Shown piece after piece: positions 33,201 through 62,352 of a stretch of DNA of 64,000 nt. The position numbers and the translations under genes were made by a program. Where the stretch lies: the NCBI GenBank assembly GCA_030248135.1, contig JASANC010004614.1:31549-95548 (forward strand), given 5' to 3'. Numbering within the stretch: the first letter of the stretch is position 1; every line of letters begins with the position of its first letter. The stretch comes from Theristus sp. LFF4_11 (lineage: Eukaryota > Nematoda > Chromadorea > Monhysterida > Xyalidae). Under the pieces are notes generated by a model. It ran no database searches, was not told the DNA's origin, and saw nothing but the letters and a program-made list of their open reading frames with translations.

Positions 33201-33321
33201 CATCCGCATAAAAATTGCTGCTTGATGCTGACGAACAGCAGTGGAACGTGGTACAAAGCAGAAAAAGGCCGAAAACACCAGCGCAGTTCTGTTGAAACTG
33301 GAGCGTTGGAAACAAAATCAT
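30265..33321 (-). CDS. Divergent Cys-loop ligand-gated ion channel subunit (nicotinic-receptor-like)
   Basis: Cys-loop receptors are pentameric membrane channels opened by neurotransmitters. Exons on the minus strand: 33150-33321 (start; signal peptide with GVFGLFLLCTTFHCC), 32669-32853 (LLLPGENCLLRHLYSN; PHDAVIAVNFTNITIYHV), 32141-32283 (WKDIHFVWEPAKWM; STMEPILWTPAFHDA), about 31782-31974 (LRVQASSDGTIAMTVGFLYV and MTC, the probable first Cys of the loop), and a poorly defined exon near 31570-31700 containing STRHCYMYHW. Further exons are about 30985-31290 (pre-M1 and M1: YVAALVVFFLAPFVSPI), about 30633-30738 (M2: LVALLILFVVQSALTAHADE) and 30265-30551 (M3, RRRHTLPPPHWLYV, and M4 ending MIGAIWILS). 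The W-x-P and PILWTPAF motifs and the H-T-x-P-P turn after M3 fix the family. No vicinal Cys pair was seen before M1, so it is not a typical alpha subunit. It is convergent with the K2P-like gene; a SINE sits in the M1-M2 intron. Confidence 0.8.
30787..30945 (-). mobile_element. SINE family 1, truncated before the tRNA-like head
   Basis: The minus strand shows AGAGGTGTATAGGCACTTAA, GAGAGAAAACTCAATGGGC, GCGCTTTTCTGGGTTGGTTG and a tail of CAA units. It lies in the intron between the M1 and M2 exons of the receptor gene, in the same transcriptional direction. Confidence 0.75.
32503..32600. mobile_element. Palindromic MITE, family P, flanked by TAA
   Basis: AGCGGCATTCATGAAGCAAT and its mirror ATACTGCTTCATGAATGCGC enclose TAGTGACGCGTAGCTGTG. 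TAA sits outside both ends. It lies in the receptor intron between exons 2 and 3. Confidence 0.75.
32905..33055 (+). repeat. Interspersed repeat, family B, uninterrupted copy (empty site)
   Basis: It reads ATGAAGTTCGCTGTTTGCGG, TTTCGCCAGGTAGACGCATA, CCGCGGTGCTCGCTGGC, GCAGAACTGTCGAAGGTG and ACAGATCTGATAGTCTGG. It matches 10330-11265 but has a single GGTAGACG where that copy has the 762-bp insertion flanked by two. The ends TTCGCTG and CAGCGAA are inverted, suggesting a MITE. Confidence 0.75.
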
Positions 33322-34295
33322 TCTGCAGGACAATTTGATGTGAAATCTGGTGGACAATTGTTCTCAGCTGCAAAGTTTGCTGGCTAAAAACTGCAACAGC
33401 ACGGTGTTTTGATATGGAATTATTTTCGAGACCAGATTAACCAAAAACCAGAAAGGTACAATGTTATCAGCGAATCAGCAGTATGATTCATTCTTGTTCA
33501 ATGAATGCAGGAAGACATATTTTGAGAAGTTGCACGCGATTTTTCTCGGCAAACCGTTTCTTGTTTATGGTATTATTTATTCATAAATCATAGAATGGAC
33601 AAACAATATCAAAACGTGTATATGCATGGTTCGACCGGAAAATGTATTTCTGTTCGGGAGATAACAATATTTTTATTTCCAAGCGTATAAAAATTTGGAT
33701 TTTGAAAAAAAAGTAAAAAACAACAACAGAAATTTAATTAGAAACAGTAATGGATAAATAACATACTTGCAGTAGATAGAGAGCGCCATCAACAATAAAA
33801 TTAGAATCACACAAAAACCTCACACCTAAGTACCAGTACTACGACGATAAAACTTCTGAAAAGGCCCAGAAAAACAAAACAATATCGATAAGATACAATG
33901 AATACAGAATGCCAAACCAAAGTTCAAATCAAGTGTGACGAAAACATATTGTCATAATAAAACGCAAAAAAGTACAAAATTCAAAATAACAATCTCTTGT
34001 TCGTCTAATATCCCCGGAAAGTCAATGCACAACAACCAAGACACCAATCCTGAATTTCCATTGAACCATTCACTGAAAAATTGTTATTTTGCGTTCGTTT
34101 CGTAAAGCTCTATGTGAACCAAAAAAAGTAGAAAACATTAGCCTGTCGGAAGGAAACAAGCAAAAAAAAACCAAATCACAAAGTTGGGCAACAAAATACG
34201 ACAACACAACAACAAAGAAGAAACCTGATTTATCACAAGCAATCACATCGGTCGTTCGTTCCAATCACCGTTCTGTTCTGCCAGTGCGTCCGTGA
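33322..34295. other. Intergenic region between the receptor gene and GAPVD1 (both minus)
   Basis: A-rich on the plus strand, with no exon-like frame. It should carry the receptor promoter (left) and the GAPVD1 3' UTR (right). TTTATT (AATAAA on the minus strand) occurs at about 33575 and 33670 as candidate GAPVD1 polyadenylation signals, though both are more than 600 bp from the stop. Confidence 0.45.
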
Positions 34296-53316
<19,021 letters not shown>

Positions 53317-55116
53317 TGTGCGTTGGCCGTGCGGACGAGCGACAGCGATAAATTGGGGCACTTGGTTATTTTTGGTCGACCTTTCTGTTTCAGATGTGAT
53401 AGTAAAATTGACATTCAGAACTGAATAAAAAAGTCAATTGCTCGTCGATTGTCATTTGAACTTGAACTTTTTTTGATCAATTTTTTATTAATTGATCAAT
53501 GAATGTGAATTTGTAAAAAAACGGAGTTCGAAGAAACACACGGACCGGAAAGGGACCAGTCAGCTGCCAAAAGCAGAAAAAAAAACAAAAAGCAAAAAAT
53601 CCAAACATGCTGGATGCTGCTCCTCAAGTTGCTCCTTCATTCGATTGAGAATTTCATTGAGTCCCACTTAGGGTTAGGGGCTTTGAAAAAAAAAAATTTT
53701 TTTTTATTTTTTTTTTCGTTTTTTTTTAAAAAAAAAAATTTGGATTTTTTTTTTCAAACTTAAAAAAAAAAATTTGAAAATTTTTTCTTCTACTTTGCTC
53801 TGAAAATTCGATTTATGGCATAATTTTTTGAAAGTTCAAACCAAATTTTCTTCCCAACTTCTTTGTGTGCTTAGGTGAATGTCATTATTTGGTCATTTTG
53901 ACCGACGTACTCCATGTTTTTCGATTTGGATGACTTCTAGAGTCAATTTTTAGCGTTGAAATGACTTAACTGAATTGAAATATCGTTTCAGAAATCGTTT
54001 TCTTGCAACTTAGAACATGTTTTTCAGTCGGTAGGCCATGAGATGAACATGATATCTTGTTGATTGGCGTATGTTATAGGTCTACAATGGAGTTGTGCGA
54101 TATATTGTTAAACAATTTGAGCGGAGATGTTGGTTAATACCACATCACACGACCGTTTTTCAGATACCCGATAACATGGCCACATGTTAAAACTTGCGTG
54201 CTGAGCTAAACTAACGTGTTAAACTTGCGTCTGTCAGTTGCCCGCAACGTGATCGCGAAATCATGGTACGTGTTTTCGATACGATGATTTGAAGAGTGGG
54301 CTCTCGCCATGTGGCAGATAGCATAGCTGGTTGAACCTGAAAGTAAGTGTCTTGGGGGGGGGGGCGACCGGGTCGACAGGGGTTGCCGACTTAGCTACAG
54401 CAAACAGGAATTTTTGAACACAGTCAAATTTTGGTAATTTTCTAAAGAGGAACCACTAAGAACGGTTCAATATTCAAGTACACGTGAAAAATTGCCCTGT
54501 TTTACTGTTGAAAATGCAACTTTCCCTCTATGAAATGGACATAATTTCAATAAAACACGATTTTCGCTCTTATAGTTTCCCGGATCGTTCTGAAAATAGT
54601 CTAGATGAACTCAGCTCGACGAGACGCTTCGAACAAACCTAACTTGTAAAAAAAAATTTTTTTTTTTTAAAAAAAAATTTTTTTTTTAATTTAAAAAAAA
54701 ATCCGGATTTTTTTTTTCCCCTAACCCTAGTCCCACTCCCACGCACACCAGTAGGGTTCGAAAAAAGTAAAATCGCAGTTTTTTGGTTAAAAAGATTAGT
54801 AGAATTTTTTTAAATGCTGGAATAAAATCTGATTGTCGACGAAAATAGGTGCATTCAAACCGCGCTGACGGCTCAATCATTTGAGGTCGTCGTCGTCGCC
54901 TCGCCTTGTAAAAAGTGGATAATCTGTCTGAGGAATTTGGGTGTCGTCGTCGATGAATTGAAAGAGCAAGGCAACATGAAATCCGAAACATCAAGTCATC
55001 CATCACATTCACAGACCACAACAACTTGTAATTTCTTTCGAACGAAGCTCGCCAAAATGGCTGAAAGAATGGAGTGAAATGAAGTGAGTGAAGCAAGCAA
55101 ATAAATAATTTAAAAA
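53317..55116. other. Shared upstream region of GAPVD1 (-) and FPGT (+)
   Basis: The two genes are head-to-head, 1.8 kb apart, so promoters for both must lie here. About 1.06 kb of it is the hAT-like element (53669-54729). The remaining left flank (53317-53660) and right flank (54738-55116) are AT-rich with no exon-like frame and no clear TATA box. Confidence 0.55.
53669..54729. mobile_element. hAT-like non-autonomous element (1061 bp) with exact 8-bp target duplication
   Basis: The inverted termini are TAGGGTTAGGGG and CCCCTAACCCTA, flanked on each side by GTCCCACT (53661-53668 and 54730-54737). Just inside both ends are long A/T homopolymer palindromes. The interior contains no transposase. 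The 8-bp duplication and TAG-G ends indicate the hAT superfamily. The stretch GGCATAATTTTTTGAAAG inside the left end resembles the complement of the right interior of the 10375-11136 element, so they are relatives. It sits in the shared upstream region of two divergent genes. Confidence 0.87.
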
Positions 55117-57443
55117 ATGGCGACTTCAGTCTCAGTGTGGGACTGCGTTGTGTTGTGCGCCGGTGATCAGCGTCAAAAACGAGCGTTTGAGCAACAATTG
55201 AAATGTGTCGATTTGGAGCAGTACGCTTCGACGACGTTTCGCGTCTATTCCGATCAGCCAGCTGGCGTGAAAATCGGTTTGATTTTTTTCATTGCTTTGT
55301 GTTTTCTTTCGATTTCTTGATTGCTCGATTCTATTCTCTTTCCAGGTAACGGTGGTGCGCTGCTTGTTGCGTTGTCTGAATTGAAAGCCGAGTTCGACGA
55401 GCGTTTGTTTCAAATGAGGGTCAGTGTGGAGGTTTTCTTGGTTTTTTTTTGCTTTTGAAAAAAAAACATTCAAAAAGCCTCAAACCAAACTTCTTTGTGC
55501 GGAATTCAATTCATATGTTGTTTGCGTTCCAGGTGCTGTTAATTCCAACCGGCGGCTACAGCCAGCGTCAACCAAATGCGTCCATTTTGGGCAAGATTTT
55601 CACAGTGCTGCCGCGCCGAACAATCAACGGTCAGCCGATGACCATGTTGCTTGCAAGGTATCGGTTTCAATTTTCACTTTCCCATCAATTTCACATTATT
55701 TTTGTGTTAATTCATCGGATGCATAAAACGGAAACTTTTCAGACTCCATGCAGCTCACGTATTTGCGCAGCGCATGGCACCCGGATTAATGCTGTTCTCA
55801 GCTGACACGCTGGAAATTTATAATGTTCGTGTTGTCGTTGGTTTTCGAATTTGTCTTTCCACAGTGGCAGACTGCTTTCTGAACTTCATTGACATTGGAG
55901 TGTTTACTGCCAGACGATTCGTAAAGCATGCATGCGTTCTGTGCAAACCAAACTGCGCCTCCACCACCGCAATCCATTCATAAAATGCATGCATCAACCA
56001 ATCAGCTGGTTGTTGAATATGTTATAGAGTTGCACTGTATTTTATTTTTCCGATATCCGAATCGAATGCGACTGGTTGGTCGCTCGATCGTCCAGGCCTG
56101 ACGGCTTTCGCTCATCCATCGTCGGTCGAAATCGGTCGACACCACGGCGTCTTCGTGCTTGATCCGTCTAAGAAATCGAGCGATCCTCGACCAAACCGTG
56201 TTGTTCGCTGCATTCGAGCGCTTCAAAAGCCATCGCTTGCCGAAATGCAAAAAGCCGGTGCTATTATTGAGCGAGCGACTGAAAACGCAACGAAAAGCTC
56301 TGAATTTGTTTACACGGACAGCGCGTTCTACATGTCTGCGTCGATGTTACGCGTGCTCGTGCGGTTCGCGCATGACCATCTGCCGCTTTCGTATGAACTC
56401 GACGCTTATGGTTTGTTCTTTTTTTTAATTTTTGCTTCTGAAATCATGATGAAAGTGACTGTCTGCTGAATTTAGGTGACATTATGCAAGCGCTTGGCAC
56501 GAATGCTGACAAACAATATGTCACAGACGACTCACGTCTCGCAAATTCAACGAACTGCAATCTAGACGCCCTTCATACTGCGCGCAGCGACCTGTTTACG
56601 GCTGTTCGTGAGCAGCCTTTCCACGCACTGGTCATGGACAACTCAGAGTTTTATCACGTCGGCACTTTTTCGGAGCTGCTACAGCTTTACTGTCTGAACG
56701 GGAATATTTGCAGAGAGTATCGACTGTCTAAAATGGTTTGCTGCTCAGAAAACGGTCATGAGTTGCAAGAAGATGACGGCCTCTTCGGTAAAAAGCTGCA
56801 AAGTCAAAAAGGCTGCGCAATCGCTTGCTTATTTGCGTTTTCACTTCGGGATTTCGAGTCGAATGGCCACCAATTATTATTGACACCCAACTGCTTACTC
56901 GAGTTTTGTCATTTTAAGAAACCGTTCAAAATTGTGCGAAACACTATTCTTTCCAACTGCAAACCACCCGATTCCTACTTCGAACTGACCATTCCAGTCT
57001 TCATGTCAACAGTGCCGATTCGAGAAGCGAAGTCCAATAAACGCTCTTTTGTAACGGTTGTTTTTGGGACGTTCGATAATTTAAAGCGTCGGGAACGCCT
57101 TGATTTGTTGCCTTATTTGGACAGCTCAAAAAAGTTGTGCGATGTTTTCAATCTCGATCAAATCGCGGAACTCGTTGACCAACGTGAAACGAAATATATT
57201 TCAAGTTACGAATTGCCTGTGCAACAACTCAGTTATTCCCTCTGGGAACTACCGTTGTTTAGGGCTGCTGACAGTTGGGAACGATCTTGGGATCTTGCAA
57301 TGCAAATTGTGCAAAATGCTCAAACTACGGATTGTATTCCATCTCAAATCAAGGAAACGGACCAGTTGTATTCAATGAGTGATCTATTGCTTTTGAAAGA
57401 TGTTGATGCTCTGTTAGAATTTCGACACAAAACTATAAAATGA
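55117..57443 (+). CDS. FPGT: Fucose-1-phosphate guanylyltransferase (FPGT)
   Basis: FPGT joins GTP and beta-L-fucose 1-phosphate to GDP-fucose in the cytosolic fucose salvage pathway. Exons: 55117-55276 (MATSVSVWDCVVLCAGDQRQ), 55346-55419, 55533-55657, 55743-about 55822, 56096-56410 and 56476-57443 (TGA). The pyrophosphorylase signature is GGYSQRQPNASILGKIF, preceded by GVKIGNGGALLVALSEL as in the human enzyme. Later blocks also follow it: GLTAFAHPSSVEIGRHHGVF, FVYTDSAFYMSASML, ELDAYGDIMQALG, DNSEFYHVGT and LLLKDVDALLEFRHKT. A short piece between IYNVR (55822) and GLTAF (56096), about 15 residues in the human protein, was not resolved; the exon 4 donor is uncertain and a small exon may be hidden there. 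The divergent neighbour is GAPVD1. I saw no fucokinase in the window. Confidence 0.92.
55885..56040. repeat. Foldback repeat in an FPGT intron
   Basis: AAAGCATGCATGCGTTCTGT, GCAAACCAAACTGCGCCT, AAAATGCATGCATCAACCAA and CAGCTGGTTGTTGAATATG are related to the cores at 34615-34770 and 46620-46755. It occupies the FPGT intron before the 56096 exon and overlaps the spot where a small exon is expected. Confidence 0.5.
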
Positions 57444-57952
57444 AATTTTAGCAATGGTTAGTAATTCAACTGAAAGGCTGGAAACATTGTACAGTTCGGT
57501 ATTGTTTTTCTTTTGGTTCTAAATGTGTTTGCAGACGGTAGAAACGAAATTTGTTACAAGTTTGATGCGGCAATTCAAAATGACCCGAATGAATCGGCCA
57601 TGGATTCGGTCACTTCACCAAATTTGAATTCCCACGTCAAGCATGAAACTGATTTCAAATCTATGCTCGCATTAAGTCACATAACCATATAAAAAGATGA
57701 TACTTAGTGTAGTTGAAGAATATTTAAGTGTGTCCTTAAAAATGCTCGGGACAAAAAAGCACAGTATGTTTGTTTATAAATTTGTCACTTTTTTGCAGAA
57801 TACAACACAGAGCTCGCGAAAGAACAATGAACAATATTTGAGTTGGGGTATTGATTTCATTTCAACAAAACCTGATACATGCGTTCTTTTTTTGTACTTC
57901 AAAGTTCTGTATTCTGCCAAAAGTTTAAGCAATCATTCGTTATATGTTTTAA
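57444..57952. other. Intergenic region after FPGT
   Basis: About 500 bp between two convergent genes. There is no supported exon and no recognised repeat. No canonical AATAAA was noted close to the FPGT stop. Confidence 0.5.
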
Positions 57953-58363
57953 TCAGTACACATTTCGCTTGCGTCTACGAAACTCCAGTACTGGCTCAAA
58001 TCGTTTATCGGAGTCACGCGTTTCTGAGTCGCCATCTTCTTCAACGACCGGCTGCCAAAGTTTCCACTGTGTGTCAACGTCGCTGCCGCGTCGGTTGAGT
58101 GCGAACTCCGTCTCGGACAAGGAGTCGCCCGGAAACTCTTGGTTTTTAGTTGACCACAATTGGTCGTCGTTTGCGTTGTTGTATCGAAGCCGTTGAACAA
58201 TGCCTGTAAACAATCACGTATGTGCACATCATGCCGCATGAAAATCTCAGTTTAATTTTTTTGAACAAAGTTTGAAAGGAAACGCAATTTTCTTACCTGA
58301 ATCAGCTCTGATAACGTGGTGTATCAGCGCGAATACAATCACCAGGGATATTCTGTTGCTCAT
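57953..58363 (-). CDS. Small secreted protein with dibasic sites; candidate neuropeptide precursor
   Basis: Two exons on the minus strand: 58297-58363 (ATG 58361-58363, donor CAG/GTAAGA) and 57953-58203 (acceptor TTTACAG/GC, stop TGA). They join in phase to about 105 residues. The first exon is a typical signal peptide, ISLVIVFALIHHVIRADS. The second is strongly hydrophilic and has basic cleavage candidates: NRR after FALN, then DSDKR, then FEPVLEF, then RRRKR and a short NVY end. Processing at KR and RRRKR would free the heptapeptide FEPVLEF; no Gly precedes the basic site, so it would not be amidated. No known family is recognised. Expression is unproven, but the signal peptide, a consensus donor, an in-phase junction and ordered dibasic sites make a real gene likely. 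It is convergent with FPGT. Confidence 0.6.
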
Positions 58364-59587
58364 GATAATACACATAGCTTGGAGTAAGACCCAAAACTGA
58401 AATTTTGCAACACCCGCAATTTATGGCCCGGAAAGGAAATAGAAACAATAGAGTCGTTTGAAGCTAAAGAAATTGTTGGCGTTCGAGAGAGAAAGGATTT
58501 TTCCGCATTTACGTCAGCACTGACGTGGCTAAGTGTTTTGTGGCTTTGTTTTTTTGGTTTCTGAAAGCTACACATCTGTTAGAGACCGTTTTGTGGTTTT
58601 TGAATGAACTAAAAACTGGACGTCACAGTTTCGTAAAGTTTGATGGTGCAACAAGTTTTTACTCCTGTTAATAATACATATATCTTGGCGTTTATGGAGA
58701 ATTGAAATTTTCAGGCATGTGCCGTGTCAAAGGCCATCCATGCCATGTTTGCACTAAAGCTCTGCCAAGCGCTACCTCCCACGCCACCCTCCACCGCTTT
58801 CTCCCTTTTTGATATAAGCACCATGCTACTAGGTACACCGGCATAGATTGTGTCGATGGCTATACATGACATAGTTTTGATACTCACTCACTGATACTTT
58901 AGTAATTTTTGTAATGAAAATGCATGTGTTTTGAAAGTACTGCGTGTGTTCCGGTCGGTGTGTACGGCGCATAGTGCTCGAGAAAGCATGTTTCGTTCAG
59001 TTATTTATTCTGAATGGCTGGATATGTTTGCAGCGTCGTTTTTAGCACAGTTTCATCGTTCCAGTCTGTCCGTTGTGTTACATGATATGGCCACCGACAC
59101 CGGATGGAGTATACCTATATGACGTCAGAGAAATAACACTTTTTGATTATTCACATGTGGCACACACACTGCGTGACTCCGAACGAACAGTGCTTCCAAT
59201 CTGTTCCACTAATAGAAGTCGAGGCTAACCCATTGCACACAAAAATAATACATTGTACATCAGACGACACTGAAGGAACATTCTTTTGACGAAAATATGG
59301 TGTGTGAATTGAGCATATGAACGAACGAACCCAAGCATTAAAATGCATTGAATTGAAGAGAAAAACACCCAAATCACCACACCATCAAAATACGGTTTTT
59401 GAATTACTCTTGTATTTTTTACCAAAAAACGTCGCATTTCTGGCATTTCTGGTGTCGAGCATTTCCAGTGCCGAATGTTTTGAACATGTTGAACGCTGAT
59501 AGTCTTTCTAATAAGTTTTTGTGATAAAGCACGTGTGGGCGATAAGAACAAAGAGCGAACAACACGGATGCTAACCAATATTTTCAG

Positions 59588-59740
59588 TTTTTGCGGAAGC
59601 CAATTCACGAACTGTCCTATCCCAAAAGCTTTCACTTTCGGTCCAGTAACAAGGTTGCAGATTGGCAACAAATACCAAATTCAAGTGGTTCTCTTTTTGT
59701 CTCCGAAGAATTTGAAAGTTGTTGAAAATATTCAAAACAC
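59588..59740 (+). CDS. Possible exon of an unidentified gene
   Basis: After a TTTTCAG acceptor, an open frame reads FCGSQFTNCPIPKAFTF, then GPVTRLQIGNKYQIQVVLFL and SPKNLKVVENIQ. The pattern of a Cys, a G-x-x-Y turn and an alternating beta-strand is weakly like the seipin (BSCL2) lumenal domain, but the flanking seipin segments were not found. The donor is unclear. Confidence 0.25.
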
Positions 59741-60689
59741 GCACTGAATTTGTGTTTTGGCCTGTAGCTGATCCGTCAGGTGTTATTTTTTACCCTGTGA
59801 AACACAGACTTTCTAATACCATATGGAAGAAACTGGGAAACACGTTTTAAAAACTTTCAAACATGAGTATGTGTTAGTCTGAAATGGAATATTGCTATAC
59901 GCAGTGCGTGTTGTGTGCTTTTGACACTGCGTGTTATTGTGAACTGTCCGTACATTTTTCTGGTTTTTGGGCGTGGATGTGAATTTTTGGTGGCGATGAA
60001 AAAAGTTTTGTCTCGAGTTTATTCATGTGTTTGCTTGTTTGTGTGTGCATGTTCAGAACTATTCTCATTTGTCACTGAATTTTTTGAAAATGAAGCAAGA
60101 ATTACCGCTTGACATGGACTTGTTGAAGCAGCGCATCTGCTGGATTCGTGTTCTTGCTCTGGTCAGGCAGTTTTTCTGCTTGCGTATTGCTCAGTTACTT
60201 TTTATTTTGTTTTAAACGTTTCATTGTGTTGTACGTGTGTAGGTGGTCAAACCATTTCATTGAAGGCAAACACAGATGTACAGTACATACTTATTAGTCT
60301 CCTAAGCGATATCCGATTCGTTATTTTTATGTTTGTTTTTACTCCATGCCGAAAAGCCGCAGAAAGAAACAAACAGTATTTAACTGATTTGTTCATGAAA
60401 TTATTTAAAAATGGTACCATTTCCAACAACTAACAAGTGGTCAGAAAGTACAAAATACAATTTTAGCGCAACACATGATATTTAGTGATTCAGAACTGCA
60501 CCCAAAAATTCGCACTTGGCTCAAAAATGGTTTGGTTGCCTGCTTTAAATAAGTAACAAAATTCAAAGATAATGCACAAACTAAAAATAAAAGCAATAAA
60601 TTGGAGCAATAAAATTGAAAGTAAACTGAATCATTTCTTATCAAGGCTTATGGAAAGAGAAATGGCAATGAGGGAATGGTTAAGAGACC

Positions 60690-60837
60690 AAGAGAATGAG
60701 TATAGATACCACAGCAACTGGGACTACGGTTGTGATTAGCCAACTGGTCGTCAGCCACCTGGTTAAGAAACCACCTAAGGTGATCCTGCCGTTGTCGCGT
60801 CCGGTTGTTGAGAAAATGTTGGAGATGTTTGAAATGA
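60690..60837 (+). CDS. Possible exon of an unidentified gene
   Basis: The open frame MSIDTTATGTTVVISQLVVS, then LVKKPPKVILPLSRPVVEKM and LEMFEMR, ends at a plausible AGG/GTTGAA donor. Codon choice looks coding and a coiled or amphipathic helix is possible. No family is recognised, and it could be chance. Confidence 0.22.
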
Positions 60838-62352
60838 GGGTTGAACATTGTTTTACATTCAATGAAGACCAAATTCCACGTGCGGTGGGCTTTTGGTGAA
60901 GTATGTTTTGCAACTATATTATAATTGGACTCCGAAAATGCAATTAGCATTCAAAGGAATGAACACGGTGTCACTTTGCCTCCTGTTCTTCGATATTTTT
61001 GCTGCTTGCAATTTTCCAGATATAATTTCGTTGTAAGTTGCTTCCAATTTTCTGTGCCGTCTTCGTTTATGTTCACTCCAGCGGTGATTAATGGTAATAA
61101 CGTAAACCTTTTTTGTGGAAATTGGTTCAATAGTTTAGTTGGGTTGGGGGCGCATGAACATCGATGCTGTCAAGCTCGTATGGGGGGGTTCGCATCTGCA
61201 TGAGTCATGCGGAAGACAACAATTGAATTTGGTGAGTGTTGTGACTGTATCAACGTTGAAGTTGTCCGATAGTGCCTGAAATACGCTGACCACTAGCAGA
61301 GGCTTTGATCATGGCTGTTTTGGTGCCATCAGGTTTGAACTGACTGTCTAATATTGGCAACAGTGAACTGGTTGGAGAAATCAGTGTTACTTTGAGGTTG
61401 TTCAAGTGCACGCTGCTAAGAACGCATCCAGATGCGGCACAGCCACATGGTCAAGTGTATAATGTGTATTCATATCAGTGGATCGGCTTCTGTTAACTCG
61501 GAAGCCTTCATTAGTCCACGTGAATTAGTGCGCATTTGTTGGCGTTGCAGCTACTGGTACCGAAGCACCTTTTTTTGCATTATTTGTATTCCTTTTACTT
61601 TTACTTGAAGCCAAAAGCAATTGAAAGAGAAGTACGAAAAGGTGGCGATTAACAAACGCTTTTTAAACTGATTCGTTATCATAAAATCTATTGCGTTGAA
61701 ATGTTGTACTGGTGCTGTGTGGTACGAACAACTAACATTGTGTTCAAATATACGTTTTTACCGCACAGATTATTAAAATGCTCATTGTATTGAAAATGAT
61801 TCAAGACTACAGCAAAATTTTTATTGTGTGTTGATTTTCCACGTCAGACCAAAAAAGCAGCAAGCCAGACCTAGTATTACATTGCACATGGCTTAAGACG
61901 TGTGCAGCAGATCTCTGGTTTGACCGTGTTCTCATAGTTTTATCGAATTTGGTTTGAACTGTTTTGGTTTCGATCGGGTCAGATTTGACCAAATGTCAGC
62001 ACTGTTGATGCTTTAAAAATATCAAAAGACCAATTCTATCCGTGTCCTTGATCATGTACCGCAAAAGGGGGATCATTTCACTTAAGTAACTGTTCCTGTT
62101 GGTCTCATTCAACGCGTGCGGCACAGTGACCATGCAGTGCAAAGACGACGACGCCAACAATCAACTGCATGTCTCACAATCCGTTTGTCTTGTGTTTCCA
62201 TTTCGGTTGGTTTTCGGTTGTGTTGCTTCAGAATTGCTAAAGTGATAACTGAGACAGAGGTCAATCGGTCACTTTTGACCATTTTGCAAGCATCATCAAA
62301 CTAATTTCCTTTATAAACACAATTGTTCGTCTGCAATTTCCGTCAATCGCAG

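Larger units (their letters stand above)
58364..62352. other. Four-kilobase stretch without a recognised gene
   Basis: The region is AT-rich, with no family hit by eye and few of the repeats that fill the rest of the window. Two exon-like pieces (59588-59740 and 60690-60837) are listed separately. The CCAATCAG octamer, frequent elsewhere, was not seen here. Confidence 0.4.

Noticed and set aside
53669..53690. Interstitial telomere repeat (TTAGGGTTAGGG-like)
   Set aside because: There is only about one and a half units, and it is exactly the terminal inverted repeat of an element with an 8-bp target duplication.
59588..59740. Seipin (BSCL2) gene
   Set aside because: One weakly similar strand pattern only. 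The diagnostic following segments and transmembrane helices were not found, so it was kept as an unidentified exon.
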